Source of the DNA: Bradyrhizobium guangdongense
GTDB taxonomy: Bacteria > Pseudomonadota > Alphaproteobacteria > Rhizobiales > Xanthobacteraceae
Assembly: GCF_004114975.1 (NCBI RefSeq)
Contig: NZ_CP030051.1
Span: 992,001-1,056,000, forward strand
Length of the DNA: 64,000 nucleotides
Direction of reading: 5' to 3'
Below are positions 1 to 8,629 of this stretch, one piece after another; positions within the stretch are counted from its first letter, which is position 1, and every line of letters starts with the position of its first letter. Both the position numbers and the translations under genes were made by a program. The notes under the pieces were generated by a model that saw nothing but the letters and a program-made list of their open reading frames with translations, did not search any database and was not told where the DNA came from.

Positions 1-16
1 AACGGTGAAGTTCTAG
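1..16 (+). CDS. C-terminal end of an upstream gene, possibly a TonB-dependent receptor
   Basis: One frame reads Thr-Val-Lys-Phe followed by TAG at 14-16, which would be the last codons of a gene entering from the left. A terminal phenylalanine is typical of outer-membrane beta-barrels, and PepSY membrane proteins like the next gene often follow TonB-dependent siderophore receptors. Only four codons are visible, so this is a weak inference from context. Confidence 0.25.
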
Positions 17-55
17 CCATGGCGATAACACGACAAGGCAAGAAGGCCAGCGCCG

Positions 56-1273
56 ATGCGTAAGCTCGGGCTCGCAATCAAGGCTGCACTGCTCCAGGTC
101 CATTCCATCGCCGGCCTCGTGCTTGCTCTGTTGCTCTCTTTGATCGCATTGACCGGCGCGATCATGAGCTTCGAGGACGAGATCGTCGATCACTTGAATG
201 CCGGCATCATGCAGGTCGTGCCACGGACGCCGCCGCCACTGCTGCCGGACGAGCTGGTATCGCGCCTGAAGGCCGTGCCCGATGCCGGCGAGGTCGCGGC
301 CATCACGCTGTCGAGCGATCCGGCTGCGGCCGTTCACATCCGCTTTGCCCGTGACGAGCAGGGTACGCGGCCGTCCTCGCTCTATGTCGATCCCTATGAC
401 GGGACCGTGCTTGGCGTGCCGCGCGGCGAGGACTTCTTCGCGACTGTGCGCAGGCTGCATCGCTGGCTGCTCGTTCCCGGCGATGGCAGGGGGTGGGGAC
501 GCCAGATCACCGGCGTTGCCGCGCTGGGCCTGATCGCGATGCTGATCTCAGGGCTCGTGCTGCGCTGGCCGCGTCGCCCAAGCAGCGTGAAGATGTGGCT
601 GAAGCCAAATCTCGGGCTCAGCGGGCGCGGCTTGCATCGCTCGCTACACGCGGTCATCGGCACCTGGGTCCTGCCGGTCTATCTCGTGATGAGCCTCACC
701 GGGCTCTGGTACTCCTTCGATTGGTATAAGGATGGTGTCGTCTGGCTACTGTCGCGTCCGCATGTGGCGGCGGCGAAGAGGCCGCCGCATCCATCCGGTC
801 GTGCCGAGCCGACCCAACGGGTCGGGTTCGATCGTGCGTGGTCGACCCTCCGGCGCGAACAGAGTGCTGGCTTCGCCAGAGCCCAGCTGATGCTCCCGGC
901 TGGACCGGGGACGGTCATGCGAATCCGGTCGTGGCCGAAAGACTCCACCCTCGAAAGCGCACGCGATGAATTCCGCATCGATGCCGCCACAGGCCAGCTG
1001 ATCTCCGCCGAGCGCTATGCCGACAAGACGCTCGGTGAGAAGACGATTGCAGGCGTGTTCGATATCCACCGCGGCGCCATTCTCGGCTGGCCCGGCAGGC
1101 TTGGGTTCATGATCTCAGCGGCGCTGATGCCGCTGTTCGCGATCACCGGCGTGCTCCTGTACCTGTCGCGCCGCAAGCTGCGGCTCTCACGCCAGCGCGC
1201 AGCGTTCGGCGATAATGCCGCCGATGGCGCGGGCGAACGGCAGGTTGCATCCCTCGGCAATACCAAGAGCTAG
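56..1273 (+). CDS. PepSY-associated TM helix (iron-uptake type) membrane protein
   Basis: Inner-membrane protein of the PepSY-TM family (405 aa), often linked to siderophore uptake and possibly to reductive iron release; the substrate here is unknown. Hydrophobic segments lie near residues 19-40, 150-170, 196-218 and 345-370, with a large periplasmic region carrying PepSY-like sequence between them. Family-typical features are the His-rich start (LLQVHSIAGL), LRRLHRWLL and the RSLHAVIGTW segment, whose histidines may bind haem. The ATG at 56 is preceded by AAGG. The last 29 codons (1187-1273) overlap the end of the convergent LysR gene, so the hydrophilic tail after the last helix may be acquired read-through sequence. 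Confidence 0.85.
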   Translation: MRKLGLAIKAALLQVHSIAGLVLALLLSLIALTGAIMSFEDEIVDHLNAGIMQVVPRTPPPLLPDELVSRLKAVPDAGEVAAITLSSDPAAAVHIRFARDEQGTRPSSLYVDPYDGTVLGVPRGEDFFATVRRLHRWLLVPGDGRGWGRQITGVAALGLIAMLISGLVLRWPRRPSSVKMWLKPNLGLSGRGLHRSLHAVIGTWVLPVYLVMSLTGLWYSFDWYKDGVVWLLSRPHVAAAKRPPHPSGRAEPTQRVGFDRAWSTLRREQSAGFARAQLMLPAGPGTVMRIRSWPKDSTLESARDEFRIDAATGQLISAERYADKTLGEKTIAGVFDIHRGAILGWPGRLGFMISAALMPLFAITGVLLYLSRRKLRLSRQRAAFGDNAADGAGERQVASLGNTKS

Positions 1274-2047
1274 CTCGACCGCGTTGAGCTGCGGCAGGCC
1301 CGCTAGATCGTTCGCGCGCCGCAGCGATTTGCGCTCGCCAAGTCTGGTCGGCAGCGCCGCGTAGCCGAGGCCGGCCTTGACGGCGCCGACCAGGCCCGAA
1401 AGGCTGCGCGCTTCGCAGGCGATGCCCCACGCTCGTCCGGCCAGATCCAGGCTGCGCAACGCCTCGCCGCGATAGGCACAGCCGTCCGCGAAGGCCACCA
1501 GCGGAACGGCATCGACGGATCGGCCGGATGCCGTCGTCTTGCCGAACCATGCCATCGGTTCGAACGCGATCGCGGCGCGGACCTCGTTTGTGGGGGCCCG
1601 CTTGTAGAAGGCAAGGTCGAGCCGGCCATGGCTGACGTCCTCGGCGAGCCGTGCCGACACGTCTGTGCGCACCGACAGCCGTGCCTTGGGGAAGCGCGAG
1701 CGGACTTCGTCGAAGGCCGAGGCGAAATCGCGCTCGAGAAAGTCGGCCGGCATGCCGAGCCGAACCCGCTCTTCTGGCGGCCAGCGCATCGCTGCGATGG
1801 TGCGGTCGTTGAGCGCGATCATCTCTCGCGCATGGGTAACGAGCTCCGCGCCCTTGGCGGTCGGTCCGAGCACTCGGCCTCGAATCCGCTCCAGCAGGGG
1901 ATGGCCGACCACGGCTTCGAGCCGGGCGATCTGAAGGCTGATCGCGGATTGCGATCGTCCCAGCTGCTCGGCCGCGCGCGAAAAGCTCTTCAGCGCGACA
2001 ATGGCGAGCAGCGCGCGAAGCGTATCGATATCGAGGGTTGTCGGCAT
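1187..2047 (-). CDS. LysR-family transcriptional regulator
   Basis: LysR-type regulator of normal length (286 aa). The N-terminal winged helix-turn-helix covers residues 5-64 (LDIDTLRALLAIVALKSFSR, then AAEQLGRSQSAISLQIARLE), followed by a linker helix and a periplasmic-binding-like effector domain from about residue 90. It is divergent from the Tat-exported alpha/beta hydrolase at 2212, its most likely target besides its own promoter. A T-N11-A type dyad lies between the two genes. The 3' end overlaps the PepSY gene by 87 bp. Confidence 0.9.
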   Translation of the reverse strand: MPTTLDIDTLRALLAIVALKSFSRAAEQLGRSQSAISLQIARLEAVVGHPLLERIRGRVLGPTAKGAELVTHAREMIALNDRTIAAMRWPPEERVRLGMPADFLERDFASAFDEVRSRFPKARLSVRTDVSARLAEDVSHGRLDLAFYKRAPTNEVRAAIAFEPMAWFGKTTASGRSVDAVPLVAFADGCAYRGEALRSLDLAGRAWGIACEARSLSGLVGAVKAGLGYAALPTRLGERKSLRRANDLAGLPQLNAVELALGIAEGCNLPFARAIGGIIAERCALA

Positions 2048-2123
2048 GGGAAGGCTCCGGACGGCGCCGCCGGATGAGGCTCCGGCTGGACGGGCAGTCA
2101 GAATGAGATTTATCGATCAAGCG

Positions 2124-2138
2124 ATTGCAGAAATCAAT
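2124..2138. promoter_or_regulatory. Candidate LysR box between lysR and hydrolase gene
   Basis: The sequence has the dyad ATTG-N7-CAAT, matching the T-N11-A consensus of LysR-type operators. It sits 77 bp upstream of the LysR start and 74 bp upstream of the hydrolase start, which suits divergent control. It is short and could occur by chance. Confidence 0.35.
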
Positions 2139-2211
2139 TTCTCCCTAGCAGGGTCCGCGCGCTATCAGGGCAGACAGCGCCAGCCGGAAATCGAAGGCGC
2201 GGAGGAAACAC

Positions 2212-3123
2212 ATGCAACGCCGCACCGTTCTGAAGGGCTTTGGATTGACCGCCACTGCCGCCATCGTCACCACGCCGGCCTTCGCGCAGGGCGCGGGCGG
2301 CGCCGCGACCGCACCGCCATCGTCGTCTCCCTGGCCATCACCGCAGCCGGCAACAGGCAGCCAGCTTGGCCATTGCCGCATCGGCAACGGCCCCGCGGTC
2401 TGTGTGGTGTTGCACGAATGGCTGGGCGATCACGTCAACTGGGAGCCGGTGCTGCCTTATCTCGACCCTGCGCGCTATACCTTCGTGTTCATGGATCTCA
2501 GAGGGTACGGTTGGTCACGCGCCATGGGCGGAAGCTACACGCTCGATGAAGCCGTCTCGGACGTGCTGCACACCGTCGATCAGCTTGCCATTACCCGCTT
2601 CCATCTGGTTGGCCACTCGATGTCCGGCCTTGTGGCCCAGAAAATCGCGCTTGAGGCCGGAAGCCGGCTTCAGAGCGTGACGCTGTTCTCGCCGGTGCCG
2701 CCCAGCGGCTTCCGGGCCGACGAGGCCGCGATGAAGGCGCTCAACGCCGTCATCGACGAGGACGAGGCGGCCGGACGTGCGATCACGGCCCGCACATCCA
2801 GTCGCTACGGCGCCGGTTGGCTGCGCCGCAAGCTCGCGATTGCGCGCGAGGCCTCGACGGTCGAGGCCAAGCGCGGTTATCTCACCATGTTCACGTCCTC
2901 CGTCATATCAGGCGAGACGCATGCGCTGGCTGCGCCGATGCATGTGGTGACCGGCGCCCTGGACATTCCGTTCTATCGCGGCGAGCCGCTGCGGAATTCC
3001 TTCGCGCTCGCCTATCCCGGCGTGACATTCGAGATCATCGACGATGCCGGCCATTATTCCATGTTGGAAACCCCGGTCCGGGTCGCCAGTATCATCGAGA
3101 AGCGGTTGGCGGGTGCGGGCTGA
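2212..3123 (+). CDS. Tat-exported alpha/beta hydrolase
   Basis: Alpha/beta-hydrolase-fold enzyme (303 aa) that probably acts in the periplasm. The N terminus has a twin-arginine-like signal (QRRTVLKGFG, hydrophobic stretch, TPAFAQ cleavage site near residue 26). The nucleophile elbow GHSMSG, the acid in GALDIPF and the C-terminal His in DAGHYSM form a full catalytic triad, so it should be active as an esterase or hydrolase; the substrate is unknown. GGAGG (2201-2205) supports the ATG. It is divergent from the LysR regulator at 2047. Confidence 0.85.
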   Translation: MQRRTVLKGFGLTATAAIVTTPAFAQGAGGAATAPPSSSPWPSPQPATGSQLGHCRIGNGPAVCVVLHEWLGDHVNWEPVLPYLDPARYTFVFMDLRGYGWSRAMGGSYTLDEAVSDVLHTVDQLAITRFHLVGHSMSGLVAQKIALEAGSRLQSVTLFSPVPPSGFRADEAAMKALNAVIDEDEAAGRAITARTSSRYGAGWLRRKLAIAREASTVEAKRGYLTMFTSSVISGETHALAAPMHVVTGALDIPFYRGEPLRNSFALAYPGVTFEIIDDAGHYSMLETPVRVASIIEKRLAGAG

Positions 3124-3188
3124 GACACACCTATCGCTTCGAACCTCATCCTGGAGATCCGGTACAAAATCTCGGATGGCCCAGGGGG

Positions 3189-3569
3189 ATGATGATGTCG
3201 CCAATCCGAGGCTTGCTCGCATTCACGATCTGTTTTGCGGCGCTTCTCGGCCTGTTCGATACGCCGAGCCGCGCCGATGCAGTCTGTAAGGAGCCGGAAA
3301 CGGGGTCGAAGGAGGCTCCGATGGTCTCGCCACCGACCTTGAATGTGGTGACAGGAGCCGGGCGGTTGCAATTCTACTCGGCGCCGAAACCGGGCTGTTC
3401 GATGAAAGGGATCTTCGTCATCCCCAGGGACGAACTGATCGTCTATGCTCGAACCGGCGATGGCTGGTCGTCGGTCATGTACATGAATCCGAGAACGACA
3501 GATAGCGTATCCGGCTGGGTCAGGTCGGAGCGGTTGAAGCAGACCGGGACCGTCGCGCCGAAGCAATGA
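3189..3569 (+). CDS. Secreted SH3-like domain protein
   Basis: Small exported protein (126 aa) of unknown function. It starts with three consecutive Met codons after GGGGG (first ATG 3189; 3195 also possible). A signal peptide ending near SRADA is followed by a region resembling a bacterial SH3 fold: alternating hydrophobic strands with a C-terminal DGWSSVMY ... VSGWVRSERL segment, like other SH3_3 proteins that bind peptides or cell-wall material. It lies 65 bp after the hydrolase gene and may be co-transcribed. Confidence 0.6.
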   Translation: MMMSPIRGLLAFTICFAALLGLFDTPSRADAVCKEPETGSKEAPMVSPPTLNVVTGAGRLQFYSAPKPGCSMKGIFVIPRDELIVYARTGDGWSSVMYMNPRTTDSVSGWVRSERLKQTGTVAPKQ

Positions 3570-3653
3570 GGGCCTGCGTACGGAGTGGCTAGCCAACGCG
3601 GTAGCAATGGTCCAAAAGCGTCGGATCCTTTCGACTTTCAGGCGCGTTTTCCC

Positions 3654-4886
3654 ATGGCTATTCCCAGCGTAACTCCGGCCGATATCCGCCGCGCGTTGCT
3701 CCTGCGCGAGGAAATCGCGCTGCTCGATCTCAGGCATGAGGCGGCCTTCGCCACCGGCCATCCGCTGTTTGCGGCCAATATGGCCGTGGACCGGATCGCG
3801 ATCGAAGCCGAGGTCCGGCTGCCGCGCAAGGATGTGCCGGTCGTGCTCTATGATGACGGCGAGGGACTGGTCGGAGCAGGCGCCGAACGCCTCGCAAGCC
3901 TTTCCTACACGAATGTCCGCGCGCTCGATGGCGGGCTGAGCGCCTGGCGCGGGGCGGGCTATGAGGTGTTCGAGGACGTCAACTCCTACTCGAAGGCGTT
4001 CGGCGAACTGGTCGAGGCGCGCCGGCATACACCCTCGCTCAGTGCCGACGAGGTGGCCAAACTGATCGCGGACAAGGCCAACATCGCCATCCTCGACGTT
4101 CGCCGCTTCGATGAATATGCGACCATGAACATTCCGGGCTCGGTCAGCGTGCCCGGAGCTGAACTGGTGCTGCGGGCCGGCCAGGCCGCGCCCGATCCCG
4201 ACACCACGATCATCGTCAATTGTGCCGGCCGCACCCGCTCGATCATCGGCACCCAGTCGCTCATCAACGCAGGCGTGCCCAACAAGGTGCGGGCCTTGCG
4301 CAACGGCACGATCGGCTGGACGCTGGCGCGGCACACGCTGAGCCATGGTGCCGACCGGCGCGGCGCGATCGGGTCGTTCGAAGGCGGTCCGGCCAATGCC
4401 CGCGATGTCGCCTATCGCGCCGGCGTCCGCCATGTCGGCGCAAACGAGATGTCGGCGCTGGTCGCTGCGACCGATCGCACGCTCTATCGCTTCGACGTGC
4501 GCGATGCCGAGGAATATGCCGCCGGACATCTCCCCGGCTTCCGCCACTATCCCGGCGGTCAGCTCGTGCAGGAGACCGATATGGCTGCGCCGGTCCGCGG
4601 GGCGCGCATCCTCCTGACCGACGACAAGGGCGTGCGCGCCGACATGACGGCCTCCTGGCTCGCGCAGATGGGCTGGGAAGTCTATGTGCTCGAAGGTGGC
4701 TATGACCGCACGCTCGAGGTCGGCCCGCCGCTGGTGTTGCCGAAGCCCGACCCCGCGCATCGCTACCACCGTCCCTACGAGGGAACCGGCATCGCAGAGG
4801 GCGCGATGCAAGCCTATCTCGACTGGGAATACGGCCTGGTCGACCAGCTCCGCCGGGACGGCACGCATGGGTTCTACGTGATCTGA
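3654..4886 (+). CDS. Multi-domain rhodanese-related sulfurtransferase
   Basis: Protein of 410 aa with three rhodanese-homology units in tandem. The second keeps an active-site loop (NCAGRTRS), which would carry the persulfide during sulfur transfer. The loops of the first (YDDGEG) and third (TDDKGVRAD) lack cysteine and are probably structural or regulatory. I chose the ATG at 3654; a GTG at 3585 would add 23 poorly conserved-looking residues. Neither start has a strong ribosome-binding site. Likely role is cytoplasmic sulfur metabolism; no partner gene is adjacent. Confidence 0.85.
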   Translation: MAIPSVTPADIRRALLLREEIALLDLRHEAAFATGHPLFAANMAVDRIAIEAEVRLPRKDVPVVLYDDGEGLVGAGAERLASLSYTNVRALDGGLSAWRGAGYEVFEDVNSYSKAFGELVEARRHTPSLSADEVAKLIADKANIAILDVRRFDEYATMNIPGSVSVPGAELVLRAGQAAPDPDTTIIVNCAGRTRSIIGTQSLINAGVPNKVRALRNGTIGWTLARHTLSHGADRRGAIGSFEGGPANARDVAYRAGVRHVGANEMSALVAATDRTLYRFDVRDAEEYAAGHLPGFRHYPGGQLVQETDMAAPVRGARILLTDDKGVRADMTASWLAQMGWEVYVLEGGYDRTLEVGPPLVLPKPDPAHRYHRPYEGTGIAEGAMQAYLDWEYGLVDQLRRDGTHGFYVI

Positions 4887-4972
4887 GCGCGGCGGCGTCG
4901 TTTCTTGCCTATTGTGCTGTGCGGCGTCCGCGGTCTAAGAGCTGCGGCAAAGCCGCCAGTCATGGAGATTCT

Positions 4973-6217
4973 ATGTCAGCCCCAGGCCAAAACCCTGAGC
5001 GGAGCGCGAAGGCGCTGCTGCTTGAAGGTGTCAACGACAGCGCCGTGGATCTGTTCAAGGGCGCAGGCTTCACCAATGTCGAGCGCCTGACCAAGGCGCT
5101 GGACGGCGAGGCGCTGCGCCAGGCGCTCAAGGGCGTCTCGCTGCTCGGCATCCGTTCGCGCACCCAGATCACCGACGAGGTGCTCGGGGCCGCCGACGGG
5201 CTGCTCGCGGTCGGTTGCTTCAGCGTCGGCACCAACCAGGTCGATCTCCTGGCGGCGCGCAAGCGCGGCATTCCCGTGTTCAACGCGCCGTTCTCCAACA
5301 CCCGCAGCGTTGCCGAGCTCGTGATCGGCGAGATCGTGATGCTGCTGCGGCAGATCTTCCCGCGGTCGGTGTCGGCCCATGAGGGCGGCTGGGACAAGTC
5401 CGCGGCCGGCAGCCGCGAGGTGCGCGGCCGCACCCTCGGCATCATCGGCTATGGCAATATCGGTTCGCAGCTCTCGACGCTGGCCGAAGCCATGGGCATG
5501 CGGGTGATCTATTACGACCGCACCGACAAGCTCCGCCACGGCAACACCGAGCCGGTCGAGAAGCTGGAAGAGCTGCTGGCGCAGAGCGACGTCGTCAGTC
5601 TGCACGTGCCCGAGACGCCGGAGACATCAGGCATGATCGGCGAGAAGGAGCTGCGCGCGATGAAGCCGGGCGCGTTCCTGATCAACAACAGCCGGGGTAC
5701 CGTCGTCGACCTCGACGCGCTTGCGGGCGCCTTGCGCGACGGTCATCTCGCCGGCGCCGCCGTCGATGTGTTTCCGGTCGAGCCGTCGTCGAATTCGGAA
5801 CGCTTCAAGAGCCCGATGCAGGGTCTCCGCAATGTCATCCTCACCCCGCATATCGGCGGCTCGACGGAAGAGGCGCAGGAGCGGATCGGGGGCGAGGTGG
5901 CGCGCAAGCTGGTCGACTATTTCATCACGGGCTCGACCATGGGCGCGGTGAATTTCCCCGAGGTGCAGCTGCATTTGCGCCCCTCCGGCGCGCGCTTCAG
6001 CCATGTCCATCGCAACGTGCCCGGCATGCTGCGCCGGCTCAACGAGGTCTTCCTCCAGCGCGACATCAACATCGCCGCCCAATATCTAGAGACCGCGGGC
6101 GACCTCGGTTACGTCGTGCTCGACGCCGATCTCGGCGGCCAGGATTCAGGCGCGCTGCTGGCGCAGATCCGCGCCCTGGAAGGAACGATCGGCGCCCGGC
6201 TGGTGTTCGAGCACTAG
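4973..6217 (+). CDS. serA: D-3-phosphoglycerate dehydrogenase
   Basis: First enzyme of serine biosynthesis: oxidises 3-phosphoglycerate to 3-phosphohydroxypyruvate with NAD. Length is 414 aa, close to the E. coli type (about 410 aa). Visible features are the N-terminal substrate domain, the Rossmann motif GIIGYGNIGSQ near residues 160-170, NNSRGTVVD with the substrate arginine, the catalytic His in LTPHIGGST, and a C-terminal ACT domain (VPGMLRRLNEVF to the end) where serine feedback inhibition would act. GGAGA just upstream fixes the ATG at 4973. Confidence 0.95.
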   Translation: MSAPGQNPERSAKALLLEGVNDSAVDLFKGAGFTNVERLTKALDGEALRQALKGVSLLGIRSRTQITDEVLGAADGLLAVGCFSVGTNQVDLLAARKRGIPVFNAPFSNTRSVAELVIGEIVMLLRQIFPRSVSAHEGGWDKSAAGSREVRGRTLGIIGYGNIGSQLSTLAEAMGMRVIYYDRTDKLRHGNTEPVEKLEELLAQSDVVSLHVPETPETSGMIGEKELRAMKPGAFLINNSRGTVVDLDALAGALRDGHLAGAAVDVFPVEPSSNSERFKSPMQGLRNVILTPHIGGSTEEAQERIGGEVARKLVDYFITGSTMGAVNFPEVQLHLRPSGARFSHVHRNVPGMLRRLNEVFLQRDINIAAQYLETAGDLGYVVLDADLGGQDSGALLAQIRALEGTIGARLVFEH

Positions 6218-6272
6218 CGCTGCGTTGACGGCCGGCAGCAGGCCGTATTGAATGCGCGCGATGGCGACGGAT

Positions 6273-8000
6273 TCACCCCGCCGCCATGGCCTGTGCGCCG
6301 CCGAGCAATTGCGCATTCAGCCTCCCGCCGGAGAACAGCATGTCGTCGAGCGCCTCGTCGATATCGGCTGAAATCACCGAATGGCCGCCGTCGCGCGCGA
6401 GGCTCGCCTGCGCCAGTCGTCGCATCAATTGCTTGATGAACGCGCAGCTCGTGCCCTCGCTGCGGCAGGCCGCCTCGGCGATGACCGCATCCTCAAGCGG
6501 CAGTCCCTTGCCGTAGAGCCGGACCAGCTTGGCACGGCCGGCCTCGTCCGGGAGCGGCACTTCGATCGCCTGATCGATACGGCCCGGGCGGCCGGCGAGG
6601 GCGCCTTCGAGGTCCTCCGGCCGGTTGGTGGTGAGGACGAACAGGATGTCGGCGTCCTCCTTCAGCCCGTCCATCTCGTTGAGCAGCTTGTTCAGCATGG
6701 ATTCCTCGCAGGGTCCCATGTCGTCGCGATCGCGGGCGATGAGGTCGACATCCTCGATCACGACCATCGACGGCTGGAGCAATCGCGCCAGGCTCATATA
6801 GGCGCCGAGCAGGGCGATCTGCTCGGCCGTGATGATCAGCGTGGTATGTCCGGGCAAATGTGTCGCGAGATAGCGGATGGTGTGGGTCTTGCCGGTCCCC
6901 GGCGGGCCGTACAGCAGGATGCCCTTGCGGGTCGACTGGCCAAGCCGACGTAATTGATCGCGGCTGCCGACGAAGGTCAGCACGTTGCGATCGAGCAGCC
7001 GCAAGGTCCGCTCCGGCAGGATCACCTCGTCACGTGCGACCGGCGCTAATCGATGCACGGTGATGCCGCGCGAGTTGCCGCGATAGTCGGAATCGGCGTC
7101 GAGCGAGAGGATCTTGCCGCGATAGCTGCGCGCGGCTTGCACGGCCTGTTCCAGCTCGCCAAAACATTGCTGGACGAGAACCGCGCCTGCGGTGCCCACG
7201 GGCACCATGATCTCAAGACGAATACCCGGCTCGCGGCTGAATTCGCGATGTGCGCTGAGCAGAACCGCAAAGTGCAGGTCGTCCTGCTTGCATAGCCACA
7301 GGCCGTTATCGAGGCATTTGACCGGGCTCTTCTCGCCGACATCGATGTCGGAATATTGCAGCGGCGCAATTGCGAGCGCATTGCGGCCTTCCCGGAGAAG
7401 CCGCGACATCGACAGCGTTTCGTAGCGCTGTTCCTCGTTCAGCCCGAACAGCCTGATGGCCTTGCCGAACAGCCTGTCGATGGCCGTCTGGAGGTCGACC
7501 CGCATATGTCCGGGAAACTGGCGGATCGTGGTCACCAGCTTGCTGCGCGCGATCCCGGTAAAGTGCCAGTCCAGCACATCGCAAGCGTGTTCGAATTCCT
7601 CTTCCGGCTCTGCCGGCATGCTCAAGGTGTCTGCTGCCTGAATGCAGTCGCTGCACAGCCAGACCGTGCGGTTGCCGACGCGAATGTCCGTCTGTCCCTG
7701 CGGCTTGCCGCAGAGCTCGCAGGGAGTCTTGATCTCTTCAAGCGTGATCTTCAGCGGATGTTGCCCGAGCCAGACATATTGCTTGGCCGATTTGAACAAT
7801 GCCTCCGCGACCGATTGTGGGTAGGGACCGCAGGCGACTTTCTCTTCGCGCTCGATCAATGTCACCAGCGCGGCGGCCTCGCGCTCCGTCTTGCCGAACA
7901 CCTGGCGGAGCAGAGCGATGACGAAGTCATCCGGCGTATCGTCATCATTGTAAATTACGAGCTGAGCCGGCTCACGCTCGCCGCGCGCATCATCCATCAT
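6273..8000 (-). CDS. ClpS-like / ClpX-type zinc finger / AAA ATPase fusion
   Basis: A 575-aa fusion. Residues 12-90 align without gaps to the adaptor ClpS: N18 and D19 match E. coli N34 and D35, which bind the amino group of N-degrons, but the H66 position is E50. A C4 zinc finger follows (C94, C97, C116, C119) like that of ClpX. A middle region of about 220 aa is unassigned. The C terminus is a classic FtsH/Cdc48-like AAA module: Walker A GPPGTGKT near 361, Walker B VVIEDVD, sensor 1 TTNRPED and GRPGRID with the arginine finger. There is no HEXXH protease motif and no ClpP-docking IGF loop that I recognise. The start at 8000 has a GGAG site; a longer frame to 8066 lacks one. Confidence 0.8.
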   Translation of the reverse strand: MMDDARGEREPAQLVIYNDDDTPDDFVIALLRQVFGKTEREAAALVTLIEREEKVACGPYPQSVAEALFKSAKQYVWLGQHPLKITLEEIKTPCELCGKPQGQTDIRVGNRTVWLCSDCIQAADTLSMPAEPEEEFEHACDVLDWHFTGIARSKLVTTIRQFPGHMRVDLQTAIDRLFGKAIRLFGLNEEQRYETLSMSRLLREGRNALAIAPLQYSDIDVGEKSPVKCLDNGLWLCKQDDLHFAVLLSAHREFSREPGIRLEIMVPVGTAGAVLVQQCFGELEQAVQAARSYRGKILSLDADSDYRGNSRGITVHRLAPVARDEVILPERTLRLLDRNVLTFVGSRDQLRRLGQSTRKGILLYGPPGTGKTHTIRYLATHLPGHTTLIITAEQIALLGAYMSLARLLQPSMVVIEDVDLIARDRDDMGPCEESMLNKLLNEMDGLKEDADILFVLTTNRPEDLEGALAGRPGRIDQAIEVPLPDEAGRAKLVRLYGKGLPLEDAVIAEAACRSEGTSCAFIKQLMRRLAQASLARDGGHSVISADIDEALDDMLFSGGRLNAQLLGGAQAMAAG

Positions 8001-8147
8001 AACAACTCCGCTACAACTTTCACTAGAATGGAACGAATAGGGAACACAAAAGGGAGCAGCCGTCAAGCACGACGTTGCCGGGAGGTCGCAGACGTGCTGT
8101 GCAGCATGACTGCTGTCTTTTTGACAATCCGATTCGCTTCGGGTATC

Positions 8148-8165
8148 TATTTCGCATGCGAAATA
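8148..8165. promoter_or_regulatory. Perfect 18-bp palindrome over the marR start codon (candidate operator)
   Basis: TATTTCGCATGCGAAATA is a perfect palindrome centred on the ATG (8156-8158) of the MarR gene. MarR proteins bind 16-20 bp palindromes and usually autoregulate, so this is a strong candidate operator. Binding would block initiation of both marR and the enoyl-CoA hydratase gene downstream. Confidence 0.6.
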
Positions 8166-8617
8166 AACTGCCCGAGGCGAGGCATCACCGGCTGATTTAT
8201 CTGCTGAACGTCGCGCAACGCCGTTTGCAGCGCTGGATGGCGGCGCAGCCTTCGAGCGAAGTGACGCCGGCGCAGGCGGGGCTGCTGTTCATCCTCGGCA
8301 AGCAGGATGGTGTCCTCATGGGCGAGGCGGGCGCAGCGCTTGATATGGGGCCGGCCGGCATCTCGGGTCTGGTCGATCGCAGCGCTGCGGCAAAACTGGT
8401 CGAGCGGCGAGCCGATCGCGATGACGGCCGCGCCTGGCGGGTGTGGTTGACGCCGAAGGGCCGCAATGTGCTTTCGCAGGCGAAGAGCGATGCGGCCGCG
8501 GTCAATGCCGCGCTGACGGAGGGGTTTACCAGCGCGGAGGTCGACATCGTCGCGCGCTGGCTGACGAGTATTCAAGAGAAGTTTCCAAGAGATACCGCAA
8601 GAGATACAGAGGAATAG
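8156..8617 (+). CDS. MarR-family transcriptional regulator
   Basis: Winged-helix dimeric regulator (153 aa, normal MarR size). The recognition region AALDMGPAGISGLVDR and the wing RRADRDDGRAWRVWLTPKG are typical. It starts at the ATG inside an 18-bp palindrome; upstream in-frame sequence to 8075 has no start of quality. The gene is 12 bp from an enoyl-CoA hydratase gene, so it probably senses an acyl-CoA or aromatic acid and represses its own operon. The ligand is unknown. Confidence 0.88.
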   Translation: MRNKLPEARHHRLIYLLNVAQRRLQRWMAAQPSSEVTPAQAGLLFILGKQDGVLMGEAGAALDMGPAGISGLVDRSAAAKLVERRADRDDGRAWRVWLTPKGRNVLSQAKSDAAAVNAALTEGFTSAEVDIVARWLTSIQEKFPRDTARDTEE

Positions 8618-8629
8618 CAGGAGAGACCC

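Noticed and set aside
3054..4868. Long minus-strand frame opposite the rhodanese gene
   Set aside because: Shadow frame crossing two real plus-strand genes; composition atypical and no family motif.
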